A stretch of DNA of 64,000 nt from Sycobia sp. Sy_11 (GCA_018907035.1 JACCIC010000064.1:2757001-2821000), one strand, 5' to 3'. Shown: positions 44,266 to 55,043, numbered from the stretch's first letter. The notes: generated from the sequence alone by a model not told the origin. Program-made: numbers and translations.

Positions 44266-44613
44266 AGAATTGTATATTTATATATTTTAAACGGATTGGT
44301 TTGTTTTGTCTTCTTTCATACTTAAAATATATCATGTATTATATTTAATTCATAAATTTTTTCTGTTTAACAAAAACAATTATATTGCAACAAAATCGCT
44401 TTGATAAAATTAACATAACATTGACATAACAATAATCACTGTTATCAGCAATTTATTTGTATTTATAAATTGAATAGCTCTAGAAATATATGCTAATTGT
44501 AGACTAAGCTTTTTTCAAAACGATTTTCAAAAATTATTTGATTGCTTTTCATATTTTTAAAGCATGCTATAGGTATAATCATATTTTACATACCAATCAT
44601 ATATATAAGAGAA

Positions 44614-44615
<2 letters not shown>

Positions 44616-44656
<41 letters not shown>

Positions 44657-44671
44657 GAGAGAGAGAGAAAA

Positions 44672-44730
<59 letters not shown>
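44616..44730. repeat. (GA)n microsatellite
   Basis: GA run of about 115 bases with a few GACA and AAAA interruptions. It directly precedes the palindrome-bearing repeat at 44731. Confidence 0.97.
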
Positions 44731-44733
<3 letters not shown>

Positions 44734-45085
44734 GACTTTGGTCGCGGTTGAAGTCCGTCCGAACTCGCCGAAATAAAGAAAATAATTAGTCACGCATTTA
44801 TATTACAATTTATATATAGATGTATAGACGCGCAGTTGTTTTCTTTTTCGCTCGGTCCTTCACTTTCCCTACTTCCCCTCTTGGGCATCGTGTCGACATG
44901 CCACGTTGCCCCTCCCCTTAATAGCAGCCTGTACACGCGCCCGCTGTTTCTCCTTCTTTGCTGTAATGCCTTAATTATATTATATATGAATATGTCCGAA
45001 TAGCTATTCGGACATTTTTCAGCAGTGCGCTACATTTATCGATAGTCGAGATGGCAGACGAACCTTGTTCGTGATTCTGCCGCAA
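44731..45085 (+). repeat. Palindrome-bearing repeat family, copy 3
   Basis: Counterpart of 40641-41009 in the opposite orientation. It contains the palindrome ATGTCCGAATAG/CTATTCGGACAT at 44992-45015, followed by TTTTCAGCAGTGCGCTACAT and TTATCGATAGTCGAGATGG. Both full copies are bordered by a microsatellite on the same side (AT at 41010, GA at 44730). Confidence 0.75.
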
Positions 45086-45689
45086 AATCTGATGCTGTCA
45101 CGGAACCAACGTCGCCTATCTCCCTGGCAATCTCGGTTCATCTCTGGTATTACCGTTTTTGTTCTTCAGGTTAATCTGACAGTACTCTTATACCTTATGG
45201 ATATCTCTTGCTTTTGTAAATTTTATTTTCTCTTAATTGGGAAAATCTCTCACTCTATCTCTGTCTTTCTTTCTGCTTCTCTTATAAAATGGTTCTGTAT
45301 GCCAAATCATACTGAATATAGTTTGTGACGACAAATTATATTTTTATTTTTATACATTCTATGAACTTCAGAATTATGACAAGAGACTATGTTTTTTTTT
45401 TAGTTCAAACAAAAGAAATGATGGCAAAATAGGGTTCTTTACTAAGAATCTCGAAACTATGTATATATAAATAAAATATATCATCACTTCTGCATAAAAA
45501 TGCAATATCCATCGTCTGCTTAAAAAATATACTTTGCGCATACCAACATTTTTCTTGAATTTAAGTTGGCATCGCTACAAAAATATTCACAGTTTTTAAT
45601 TGAAAAAACGGAAATATATATATATTGTATGCATATTATATTGTACATATTCTATATACACATTATAAATACCGTTTCCACTGAGAATA

Positions 45690-46565
45690 TTGTATTGGTG
45701 TTTCCGGGCGGTTGATTACGATATCCCGTTGCCTCAGCACAATTTCTAGAGACAGTTGTGTGTTCGGATGATAGAATGCTATGTCCACGTGTCTGTGGGC
45801 GATTTCTACGGGGAATATTGTATTTAGTTAATAGAAAACGAGATCCAGGTATGAGGAAATCAGCTACTATGGGAAGATTCATGTTGGGACGGTAAAATAC
45901 GATATTTAGGTCTTTCCAAACGACTTCTACAGGGAGTATTGTGCCTAGTTATTAGGAAGCGATACTAGCTTTCTCGGGACGACTTCTACTGGGACTATCA
46001 TGTTTAGTTGTTAGGAAATGATGGTTAGGTATATCGGGACAACTTCTGCAGGGAGTTTCATGTTCGGATCATAGAATGCAATTTCCAGGTGTTATGGGAC
46101 AAATTTTACAGGGAGTTTTATATTCGGATGGTAGAAGATGATATCTAGGTATGATGAGACGATTTCTACGGGGAGTATCGTGTTTAGTTGGTAAAAAACG
46201 ATGTTCAGATATGTCGGGACAACTTCTACGGGAAGTTTCGGATTCGGATGATGGAATGCGATTTCCAGGTGTTTTTGAACGAATTTTACGGGGAATTTCG
46301 TATATAGTTGGTGGGAAACAAAATTCAGCTATGTCAGTACGACTTCTATGAAGAGATTCTTATTCTACCATTCGAACACTCATTAAGAGTCGTCCCGCGA
46401 TACTTGGACATTGTATTCTACCTCCCCAACACAAAACTCTATAGCAGTCGTCCCGAGACATTTACTATAGTCCGAACATGATACTCTCCGAAAACGTCGT
46501 CTCGAGACACTTGCACATCTTTTTCTACCGCTCGAACTCGAAAGTACAATTTTCTCCATCGAATC
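45690..46565. repeat. 60-bp minisatellite with internal orientation switch, block 1
   Basis: About eleven diverged units of 60 bases follow each other on the plus strand to about 46355 (unit core ACGACTTCTACGGGGAGT, TTCGTGTTCGG, TGGTAGAAGACGATGTCCAG, GTATGTCGGG). Then about three units occur as reverse complements (46365-46560, for example TCGTCCCG, CTTGGACATTGTATTCTACC). The same architecture is at 51160-51935 and, as a whole inverted, at 52300-53150. Confidence 0.85.
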
Positions 46566-46576
46566 CGTATTTAATA

Positions 46577-46578
<2 letters not shown>

Positions 46579-46643
<65 letters not shown>
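46579..46643. repeat. (TA)n microsatellite
   Basis: Uninterrupted TA run between the minisatellite and the Helitron 3' segment. Confidence 0.97.
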
Positions 46644-46646
<3 letters not shown>

Positions 46647-46856
46647 ATAAAATGGTCGGCAAAATATTAACTTTTTAAAGTGGACGCTACATTGAAGCAG
46701 CTTTTTATACAGTAGCGACGATAGGTAAATTACGGTCAATTATTTATAGAAATATAGATTTGTATATATAAGAGTACTTTTTACTTAGATATTATTGAAT
46801 TGTTTATGAAATTGTTAAATTATTATCTCGGGCGTAGCCGAAACGGGGGATGCTAG

Positions 46857-47045
46857 TATATATATATATAAATATTGCATAAAATGATCGGCAAAATATC
46901 AACTTTTTAAAGTAGACGCTACAATGAAGCAGCTTTTTATACAGAAGCGACGATATGTCAATTATTTATAGAAATATACCTTTTTTCTTAAAAATTTAGT
47001 AACAGGGTGTAATAAATGGGATTCACTGGTGTTGACGAAGAAATG
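46857..47045. repeat. Helitron 3' fragment and inverted family end
   Basis: 46870-46980 repeats the ATAAAATGATCGGCAAAATA ... ACGCTACAATGAAGCAGC block of the Helitron 3' region. 46985-47040 (AGTAACAGGGTGTAATAAAT, GGGATTCACTGGTGTTGACG) is the reverse complement of the family end seen at 26745-26790 and 49905-49950. Confidence 0.65.
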
Positions 47046-47352
47046 GATATTGTGTTATACCAAGTTGTACTTTCCGTTCTACATTCCGAACAAGAATTCC
47101 CCCTAAATGTGTGCGCCTGAAATCCTTTTTTACAGCCCAAACACAAAAACTGCAATATTTATCCATAGAAGCTGTATATAAAATAACTATCTATTTTGCG
47201 AGCCTCTTTATTTATAATAGAAAAAAAAAAAATTAGCCTAATTCCATGAAAAAATAATATAGAATATACGGTTCGAATTTCCAATCTCTAGGTTCTGTAG
47301 GCTTTTCTTAGATTAACATTTACAAATAATAACGTGCTGTCTTTATAAACTA

Positions 47353-47412
<60 letters not shown>

Positions 47413-48513
47413 TGCTGACATATTGTAATCACATATATATTAGTATAGATATGTAATGATAAATATGTATTTTTAAATTATATATATATATCACTGGTAC
47501 TTTGAGTGCATTATAAAGTAATAAAGTATCAAAAGTTGTTAAAATGGATTTTAAAAAAATGTCGAAGTGAAAAAAACAAATTACATAGGATTAGAAGGCA
47601 ATTATAAAAACGTATTGAAACGAACTCAAACATATTTGAACATATTAAAATAGAAATGTATTAATATATTATATTATATTGTATTGTATTGTATTATAAA
47701 ACGTACAATTGTATCATATTATAAATAGTACATAAACCGCATTGAAACAGATTGACTCGCAATGAAATTTTAATAAGGGAAGTCAAATCTGAAAAATGAT
47801 CCAAAGAAATTTCATTCATTCATATCATTAAAGTAAGAAATTTCTTTATGTTATTAAACAAAACATATTTTTACATTGAGCATACTTTATCATTGCGTTC
47901 ATTTAGATATACTACAACTGTGCAAAAATAATTAATATTTTATATTAAATCTAATTTCAAAGTGTAAAGAAAACAGTTGTTGACAATGTAGACACGCATC
48001 TTCCACACTTTTCACTACAATACAACCCTTCTTGAGATTGAACATAATTGACGAGAAATAAGCCAATGAAATTATTCATTATCATTTACTTAGTAACTAA
48101 AATAAATTTTTCAATTAGCTCTTGTTCAACAAATTTTTAATTATTGGAACATTTCGAGTTGTGTACCAAATATCAGAGCTAAAAAAATTGTTTTTTAATT
48201 CTATACAATAGTACAATAATGTAAAAAGGCCAAAACATACTCTACGTGAAGAAAAATGTTAAGTGATTAGAAGGACAATAAGAATTTACAAATACTTTTT
48301 AGATGTAACATAAAGTTTTAAAAATAAATTGTACAATTGAGAATCGTTATTTAATTTAAACAATAAAATATAAACTAAAAATAATAATATTTATAGTAAA
48401 TTTGTGGCTGAAATATTTTCCTGTAACTTGTTTGTGAGTGTTTACTTTCAACTTTCTATAAATACAAAATAGAAAATTATAAATTTTCAAATTTAATAAT
48501 TTTGATACACATT
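47046..48513. other. AT-rich DNA downstream of the Cks gene
   Basis: No element end or coding frame recognised apart from the microsatellite at 47355. The part next to 48513 should contain the 3' UTR of Cks; I could not fix a poly(A) signal. Confidence 0.4.
47355..47410. repeat. (TA)n microsatellite
   Basis: Uninterrupted TA/AT run of about 55 bases. Confidence 0.97.
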
Positions 48514-48952
48514 TTAAATAACACGTATATTTTGTTGCTGTTGATTAATATTATTTCTAACTATGACCTCTGTCCTGTGTCGTCTAAAGAGAAGAATATG
48601 TGGCTCTGTAAAATTATAAGAAGGGATAAATAATATGAAACTTATTATCATAATTATAGAAAATAATTTAATGTATTTAATACCTGGGCCATGCATCATG
48701 TAATGAACCCATCCCTGACTTTGTTGCACTCCCAAATTACGCCATTCTGTTTCAGTCATAAGATGTGATTTAGGTACATCTTTTCCAAGTTCTAATGGTA
48801 AGATTACATGTCTGTTTTTTAAAATCAGAAAGAATTAATATATACATATTAAAGGTAGAAAATGTAAATAATAAATATAACTATCATGGTAACCTATATT
48901 CATATTTATCATCACTGTACTTTTCTGAATATTGGATTTGATCTGCTGGCAT
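48514..48952 (-). CDS. Cks: Cks: cyclin-dependent kinase regulatory subunit, 3 exons
   Basis: Cks proteins bind Cdks in the nucleus and cytoplasm and help them engage phosphorylated substrates and the APC/SCF during the cell cycle. Exon 1 is 48952-48894 ([20 protein letters not shown]), exon 2 is 48811-48684, and exon 3 is 48605-48514 ending in TAA. Both introns are GT-AG and short (82 and 78 bases), with exons joining in phase inside Arg20 and the Glu of GPE. The 92-aa product shows the family's core: [27 protein letters not shown] and PHILLFRR, including the hinge and the phosphate-binding Arg/Ser/Trp residues. After FRR comes an unusual tail rich in Asn/Gln. The MPADQ start points to the Cks85A-type rather than the Cks30A-type paralogue; that is a guess. 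Intact and the only clear host gene here. Confidence 0.93.
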
Positions 48953-49599
48953 AATTCAAGAGAAAATAAGCTAACTACAGAATTAAATTTAATGTCCAAT
49001 CGCTAATCTCTGTTTTTATGGCCACGATAGAATCAGTGAATATAAACATCTTATAGAATACTTCTTGTACAAAATTTTCAGTTAGATTGTAGATAAAGAA
49101 TGCTCCATAACTTTGTAGGAACAGAGATGAATATATTCATCTCTGGTAGGAACTTAGGAAATTAAAATCGATTGCAGTGCCTGATTTTTAATATATTGCG
49201 GAATTTTCTAAAACTTGAAATGTTCGAAACATCCTGTTCTGTTTTATTGATTATTGCAGTATTAATCATCAGGGTCGTAGTAACCCAACTTGTCTGCATG
49301 TAAAAAATACAGTAATATAATGTATGTAAAAATGTAAATTATCAATGATCCATATACGCGCGACTTACTCTCATTCGCACATATACAAACACGAGAGAGA
49401 GAGAGAAAGCTATCCCGAGGACCGTGGTGATCGCCAACGATTATGATACATACACGGTGTCCCAGATATAACTGTTCATATTAGCGGCAAGGTATCGGAA
49501 AGGAAAAATTATGTATAAATATTAAAATTTATTCAGGTCAATTGTTAATAGTTTGTGCATTACGGTCCAATCTGTAAGAACCAATCAGGGCTTAGAGCG
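48953..49599. other. Cks upstream region
   Basis: The promoter and 5' UTR of the minus-strand Cks gene should lie here. I see AT-rich DNA, a GA-rich spot at 49390-49410 and no convincing TATA or initiator element. No other gene. Confidence 0.35.
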
Positions 49600-49962
49600 T
49601 AAGCGAAGAAGAAGGTTAAAACAGAGATAATAAGAGGAGATCGTCGATGCCCATGTTAGACATTGCAATAAAATTTTGACTTCTCAGCGCTACGGCGGTG
49701 AACGTCGAAACAATAGTTGCAATAAAAGGGATTAACTGGTGTCGAAATTCATGAAGCGCGTATAGATTTTCTTGTCTGCGTATGTGAGTGTGTATGTATA
49801 TATTTATATACACACGTATTTTCTTAAAATTTTAAATTCGTATCGTGACGATGATTAAGACTACGAAAAGATATACCTGGATATACGCACTTAAAGAATT
49901 TCTTCGTCGACACCAGTGAATCCCACTTACTACACTCCGCTGCCATATTTTTAAGAAAATAG

Positions 49963-49965
<3 letters not shown>
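49600..49965 (+). repeat. Helitron-related dispersed repeat, copy at 49.6 kb
   Basis: AGAGGAGATCGTCGATGCCC, ATGTTAGACATTGCAATAAA, GGGATTAACTGGTGTCGAAA, the CGTATTTTCTTAAAATTTTA block and CTTCGTCGACACCAGTGAAT follow the order of 26375-26800. It has a deletion of about 80 bases in the middle. Confidence 0.65.
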
Positions 49966-50017
<52 letters not shown>

Positions 50018-50035
50018 ATATATATTTATATATAT
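49966..50035. repeat. (AT)n microsatellite
   Basis: AT run with a few TATTATA and TTTATA interruptions. Confidence 0.95.
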
Positions 50036-50036
50036 A

Positions 50037-50245
50037 CTAGCATCCCTCATCTTGGCTTCGCCCGAGATAAGAATTTAACCGACATCATAAACCATTCAAT
50101 AATATCTAAGTAAAAAGTACTCATATATACAAATCTATATTTCTATAAATAATTGACCGTAATTTACCTATCGTCGCTTCTGTATAAAAAGCTGCTTCAA
50201 TGTAGCGTTCACTTCAAAAAGTTAATATTTTGCCGACCATTTTAT

Positions 50246-50255
<10 letters not shown>
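50037..50255 (-). mobile_element. Helitron 3'-end fragment (inverted)
   Basis: The reverse complement reads the same 220-base 3' segment as at 46640-46856 and 52000-52210. It ends in CTCGGGCGAAGCC hairpin sequence and ATGAGGGATGCTAG at 50037, followed on that strand by T. The rest of the element is missing: beyond the (AT)n at 50249-50298 starts the plus-strand Helitron. Confidence 0.8.

Positions 50256-50298
<43 letters not shown>
50249..50298. repeat. (AT)n microsatellite
   Basis: Uninterrupted AT run of 50 bases. Confidence 0.97.
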
Positions 50299-50300
<2 letters not shown>

Positions 50301-51159
50301 TCATATCATATCATACTAATTTATAAAAGCAAAGCGTGTTTTTGTTTGTACGCGATAACCGAAAAAATTTGACATATAGATTCTATATTATCTTAGGAAG
50401 GACATAGGCTATGTTTTTTCTTGAAAATCATTTGAATTTTAACAATAAATTAAGTTAACAGTTTTAGTGGTCAGTTTCACCAGCGGCCACTAGGTGGCGT
50501 CTTGAATCACGAATATCAACTTAAAGTATTAATACCAGGTCAGCTCAAGTGAATATTTATATCCACCTTTGGGATTCGTATCCCAAAGAAGCTGTGACGT
50601 TAGTCGGTATTACCTTTTTTGTTCTTCAGGTTAATCTGACACTACCTTCACACCATATGGATATCTTTTGATTTTGGTAAATTTTATTTCTCTTACGTGA
50701 GAAAATCTGTCTCTCTCTCTCTCTCTATCTCTCTGTCCGCCTCTCTGTCTTCCTTTCTCCTTCTCTTATAAAATGGTTCTGTATACCATATCATACTGAA
50801 TATAATTTGTGACAACAATTATATTTTTGTTTTTATACCTTATATTAACTTCAGAAATGTGACAAGAGACTGTTTTTTTTTTTTTTGTTTGAACAAAGGA
50901 AATGATTGCAAAATAGGGTTCTTTTACCAACTACCTCGAAACTATACACATGATATATCGTCTCTTCGCATAAAAAGGAAATATCCATCGTGTGCTTAAA
51001 AAATATGCTATTCGCCATACCGTTTTGCTTGAATTTCAGTTGGCATCACCACGAAAATATTCACGGTATTTAATTGAAAAAACGAAAATATACGAAATAT
51101 GTAATATATATTTGATGTATATTATATTGTACATATTATATATACACATTTTAAATACG

Positions 51160-51935
51160 GTTTCTACTGAGAAATATTGTATTGGCATGTACGAGTCGCT
51201 GATTACGATACCCCGTTGTCTTAAGACGATTTATATATGCAGTTGTGTGTTCGCATGATCGAATGCGATGTCCAGGTCTCTCTGAGCGATTTCTATGGGG
51301 AATATTATATTTAGTAGATAGATAACGACGTCCAGATATGAGGAAATCAACATCTATGGGAAAATTCGTGTGGGGACGGTACTCTTTCCGAACGATGTTT
51401 AGGTATGTCGGGACAACTTCTACGGGGACTTTCGTGTTCGGACGGTAGAAGACGATGTCCAGTTATGACGAGACGAATTCTACGGGGAGTATCGTGTTTA
51501 GTTGGTAGAAAACGATGTTCAGGTATGTCGGGACGACTTCTACGGGAAATTTCATGTTCGGACGGTAGAAGATGATGTCTGGCTATGACGGGACGACTTC
51601 TACGGAGAATTTCGTGTTCGAACGGTAGAAAACGATGTCCAGGTATGGTGGGACGACTTTCACGGGGAATTTCGTGATCGGACGGTAGAAGACAATGTCC
51701 AGGTATGACGAGATTAGTATTCTATCATTCGAACACGCACATTCCCAGTAAGAGTCGTCCCGGGGTAACTAGACATTGTGTTCTACCTCCCCAACACACA
51801 ACTTTCTATAGAGGTTGTCCTCAGACATTTCCTATAGTCCAAACATGATGCTCTCTGTAAACGTCGTCTCGAGACACTTGCACATCTTTTTTTACCGCTC
51901 GAACTCGAAAGTACAATTTTTTCCACTGAAGCCGT
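51160..51935. repeat. 60-bp minisatellite with orientation switch, block 2
   Basis: About nine plus-oriented units (to about 51718) followed by about three reverse-complement units (51725-51925). Units 51400-51715 are the least diverged, for example GGACGACTTCTACGGGRAAT, TTCATGTTCGGACGGTAGAA, GACGATGTCCAGGTATGACG. It lies inside the Helitron. Confidence 0.9.
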
Positions 51936-51943
51936 TTTTAATA

Positions 51944-51946
<3 letters not shown>

Positions 51947-51997
<51 letters not shown>
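51947..51997. repeat. (AT)n microsatellite
   Basis: Uninterrupted AT run of 50 bases inside the Helitron, between the minisatellite and the 3' segment. Confidence 0.97.
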
Positions 51998-52002
<5 letters not shown>

Positions 52003-52210
52003 AAATGGTCGGCAAAATATTAACTTTTTAAAGTGGACGCTACATTGAAGCAGCTTTTTATACAGAAGCGACGATAGGTAAATTACGGTCAATTATTTAC
52101 ACAAATATAGATTTGTATATATAAGAGTACTTTTTACTTAGATATTATTGAATGGTTTATGATGTCGGTTAAATTCTTATCTCGGGCGAAGCCAAGATGA
52201 GGGATGCTAG

Positions 52211-52280
<70 letters not shown>

Positions 52281-52292
52281 AATATATATATG
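52211..52292. repeat. (AT)n with AAAT variants
   Basis: AT-run with three ATAAATAT interruptions, directly after the Helitron 3' end. Confidence 0.95.
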
Positions 52293-52299
52293 CATGTTA

Positions 52300-53150
52300 A
52301 ATACAGCTTCAATGGAAAAAATTGTACTTTCGAGTTCGAGCGGTAGAGAAAGATGTGGAAGTGTCTCGAGACGACGTTTACAGAGAGCATCATGTTCGGA
52401 CTATAGGAAATCTCTCGGAACGATTGCTATAGAGAGTTTATTGTTGGGGAGGTAGAATACAATGTCCAGTTATCCCGGAACGACTCTTACTGGGAGTGTG
52501 CGTGTTCGAATGATAGAATATTAATCTCTTCATAGAATTCGTAATGAGATACCTGGACATCGTTTTCCACTAACTATACATGACAGTTTCGAACACGAAA
52601 CTCTCCGTAGACGTTGACCCGACATACCTGAAAATCGTTTCGTATCAACTAAACACGATACTCCCCGTAGAACTCATCCCGTCATACCTGGACATCATCT
52701 TCTACCGTTCGAACACGAAATTCCCCGTAGAAGTCGTTCCAGAACACCTGGAAATCGCACTCTATCATCCGAACACGAAACTCCCCGTAGAAGTTGTCCC
52801 GCGATACCTAAATATCTTTTCCTACCAACTAAACTCGATAGTCCCAGTAGAAGTCATCTCGAGAAAGTTAGCATGGCTTCCTAACGATTAAACACGATAC
52901 TCCCCGTAGAAGTCGTTCGGAAAGAGTACTGTCTCAACATGAATATTCCCATAGAAATTGATTTCCTCATATCTGGACGTCGGTTTCTATCAATGAAATA
53001 TAATATTCTCCGTAGAAATCGCCCAGAAACATCTGAACATCGCATTCTATCATCCAAACACACAACTGCAAATATAAATCGTCTTGAGGCAACGGGATAT
53101 CGAAATCAACGACCGTACATACCAATACAATATTTTTCAGTAGAAACCGT
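52300..53150 (-). repeat. 60-bp minisatellite with orientation switch, block 3 (whole block inverted)
   Basis: The first three or four units (52310-52545) are plus-oriented and the following ten (52550-53150) are reverse complements, the mirror image of blocks 1 and 2. The flank at 53150-53230 matches the flank left of blocks 1 and 2, inverted. In part of the block the repeat is open as a protein frame (52580-52891). There, 20-residue units of the form NTKLPVEVVPRYLNIFSYQL repeat about five times, because the unit is 60 bases. I regard this as a by-product of the unit length unless transcription is shown. Confidence 0.85.
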
Positions 53151-53640
53151 ATTTAAAATGTGTATATATAATATGTACAATATAATATACATAAAATATA
53201 TATCACATATTTCGCATATTTTCATTTTTTCAATTAAATAGATATTGGTAAATATTGATTAAAATGTAGACAATAAATTTTTATGTGACTGTATATTAAA
53301 TAAATATTTTTGAGATTGTGAAAAAAGTTGCTTCAAATAAGAAAACCAGCATCTAAAAAATTCCTTCATCAAGAAGTTTTTCGCTTGAATGAAAATGATA
53401 TAAGATTCATATTTTACTATATGAGCTAAAAAATAGGAAATTTGTTTTTTAGGGTGATAAATAATCTCTTGATATAAGAAAATAATTTTTGCGTGAAATT
53501 CAGCAATAAGAAAAAATATGAGGTAATCTAGGTAAGTAATTTCTTATTTTTTAGCTCATTTCAAGAAATCCATATCTCATTCGGTTTACTTGAACGGGTT
53601 GTAAAATATCTAGCTTTTGTCGTTTGAATAATATTAGAAT
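53151..53640. other. AT-rich DNA, partly dispersed repeat
   Basis: 53270-53350 matches 37660-37750 (AATAAATATTTTTGAGATTG-like, GCTTCAAATAAGAAAACCAG). The remainder is AT-rich without features. Confidence 0.45.
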
Positions 53641-53642
53641 TA

Positions 53643-54936
53643 TCAGGTATGTGAACAAGTCTTTCCCGTTTTTTTTTTTTTCAAATTTTGAGCCTTTATT
53701 ATGAAAAATGGTTACAAATGAATTATTGAAAGTATTGGCCATCGCTAGCTACAACTTTTTCCCATCTTTCTGGCAACATACGAATCCCGTTGCGAAAAAA
53801 TTCGACCGGTTTGGCCTCTATCCAGTCATCCACCCATTTTTTGGCTTCCTCGTAGGAATGGAAGTGCTGGTCAGCCAGGCTATGCGTCATCGATCTGAAG
53901 AGATGGTAATCAGACGGAGTAACGTCTGGACTATACGGCGGGTGGGGTAGGACTTCCCATTTGAGCGTTTCTAAGTATGTTTTCACCGGCGGTGCAACAT
54001 GTGGGCGAGCATTGTCATGTTGCAAAATAACTTTGTCGTGCCTGTCGGAGTATTGTGGCCGTTTTTCTCGCAGTGCGCGGCTCAAACGCATCAATTGTCG
54101 TCGATAGACCTCGCCTGTGATCCTTTCATTCGGTTTCAGAAGCTCATAGTAAACCACACCTAGCTGGTCCCACCATATACAGAGCATGAGCTTGGCGCCA
54201 TGAATATTTGGCTTGGCCGTCGATGATGATGCATGGCCGGGTAGTCCCCATGATTTTCTTCGCTTCGGATTATCGTAACGTATCCACTTTTCATCGCCAG
54301 TCACGATACGATGCAGAAAACCCTTTCTTTTATGTCGCTGAAGCAGCTGTTCGCAAGTGAAAAAACGCCGTTCGACGTCTCTCAGCTTCAGTTCGTACGG
54401 CACCCAATTTCCTTGCTTTTGGATCATTCCCATGGCTTTCAAACGCTTGGAAATGGTTGTTCGGTCAATTCCCAATGCTTCAGCAAGTTCTTCTTGCGTT
54501 TGACAAGAATCTTCATCAAGCAAAGTCGTCAATTCTCGATCTTCAAAGATTTGCGGCCGCCCGGAACGCTCCTTGTCTTCCACGTCGAAATCACCGCTTT
54601 TGAAGCGTCGAAACCATCCGCGAACACTTGAATCATCGACACAACCTTCTCCATAAGCCTCCTGAAGCAATCGATGCGTCTCGGCAGCAGATTTCTTCAA
54701 ATTGAACCAATAAAGTGAAACTTCCCGCAAATGACGTCGACTCGGCTCAAATTTCGACATTTTCACGATATCAAAAATTTATGATGCGAAAAAATTTTAA
54801 CTAATGTGTTAGTATGGAATTGTTGACATATGAATAACCTTTGATTATGACATATGCAACCATTGAATACTCGCACAGAATTGGTGCGAGTAAACATCTC
54901 TTACAAAAAACGGGAAAGACTTATTCACACTCCTAA
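53643..54936 (-). mobile_element. Second full-length mariner element, apparently intact
   Basis: 1294 bp, flanked by TA at 53641-53642 and 54937-54938. Terminal repeats: left TCAGGTATGTGAACAAGTCT, right (reverse complement) TTAGGAGTGTGAATAAGTCT. It is almost the same sequence as 24972-26258. Differences include a longer T-run after CCCG, and GTGCGAGTAAACATC replacing GGTGGCGCCATC next to the right terminal repeat. Confidence 0.95.
53723..54766 (-). CDS. Mariner transposase, intact 347 aa (second copy)
   Basis: Same length and domains as the copy at 25049-26092: HTH regions, WVPYELK linker, catalytic Asp158, Asp251 and Asp286 with D34D spacing. The two proteins differ at eight positions by my reading: 80 A/T, 100 V/I, 112 I/M, 195 F/L, 283 A/T, 285 F/S, 296 G/S and 306 D/E (first copy/this copy). 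In the third motif this copy reads DVTPSDYH, closer to the family's usual APSDYH at Ser285. No stop or shift. Either copy could supply active transposase. Confidence 0.95.
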   Translation of the reverse strand: MKMSKFEPSRRHLREVSLYWFNLKKSAAETHRLLQEAYGEGCVDDSSVRGWFRRFKSGDFDVEDKERSGRPQIFEDRELTTLLDEDSCQTQEELAEALGIDRTTISKRLKAMGMIQKQGNWVPYELKLRDVERRFFTCEQLLQRHKRKGFLHRIVTGDEKWIRYDNPKRRKSWGLPGHASSSTAKPNIHGAKLMLCIWWDQLGVVYYELLKPNERITGEVYRRQLMRLSRALREKRPQYSDRHDKVILQHDNARPHVAPPVKTYLETLKWEVLPHPPYSPDVTPSDYHLFRSMTHSLADQHFHSYEEAKKWVDDWIEAKPVEFFRNGIRMLPERWEKVVASDGQYFQ

Positions 54937-54938
54937 TA

Positions 54939-55004
54939 TTTTTTAGCTTCATATGCCTATGAAAATTACATTTAAGAAAATATTATTCAGATTATCTAAA
55001 TTTG

Positions 55005-55008
<4 letters not shown>
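54939..55008. other. AT-rich spacer
   Basis: TTTTTTAGCTTCATATGCCT recalls 56660-56680, so both belong to the same background repeat. Confidence 0.4.

Positions 55009-55040
<32 letters not shown>
55009..55040. repeat. (TA)n target tract, left part
   Basis: AT run ending exactly at the LTR start; the last four bases ATAT are repeated after the LTR. Confidence 0.95.

Positions 55041-55043
<3 letters not shown>

Larger units (their letters stand above)
45140..46856 (+). mobile_element. Helitron-like element, 3' complete, 5' unclear
   Basis: From 45145 (TGGTATTACCGTTTTTGTTC) it parallels the Helitron at 50311-52210. The shared parts are the TTCAGGTTAATCTGACA block, a TCTCT tract, AATGGTTCTGTATRCC, the 60-bp minisatellite, (TA)n, and a final 220 bases. 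The end carries CTCGGGCGTAGCCG as a short hairpin and GGGGGATGCTAG followed by T, the CTRR-T end of Helitrons. The 5' TC end is not recognised here; sequence left of 45140 belongs to other repeats. No Rep/helicase gene, so non-autonomous. Confidence 0.7.
50311..52210 (+). mobile_element. Non-autonomous Helitron with both ends, 1.9 kb
   Basis: The 5' end TCATACTAATTTATAAAAGC (50311 on) has the TC start and ACTAATTTATAAA style of insect Helitrons. The 3' end has the short hairpin CTCGGGCGAAGCC (52191-52203 region) and GGGATGCTAG (52201-52210), the CTRR end. The flanks are A before and T after, as expected for Helitron insertion between A and T. There is no terminal inverted repeat and no Rep/helicase ORF. 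The interior holds a TC tract (50710-50740), the 60-bp minisatellite (51160-51935) and an (AT)n tract (51947-51997). Confidence 0.8.

Noticed and set aside
44542..44793. Open frames on both strands with Arg-Glu and Leu-Ser repeats
   Set aside because: Translation of the (GA)n tract; no other coding signal.
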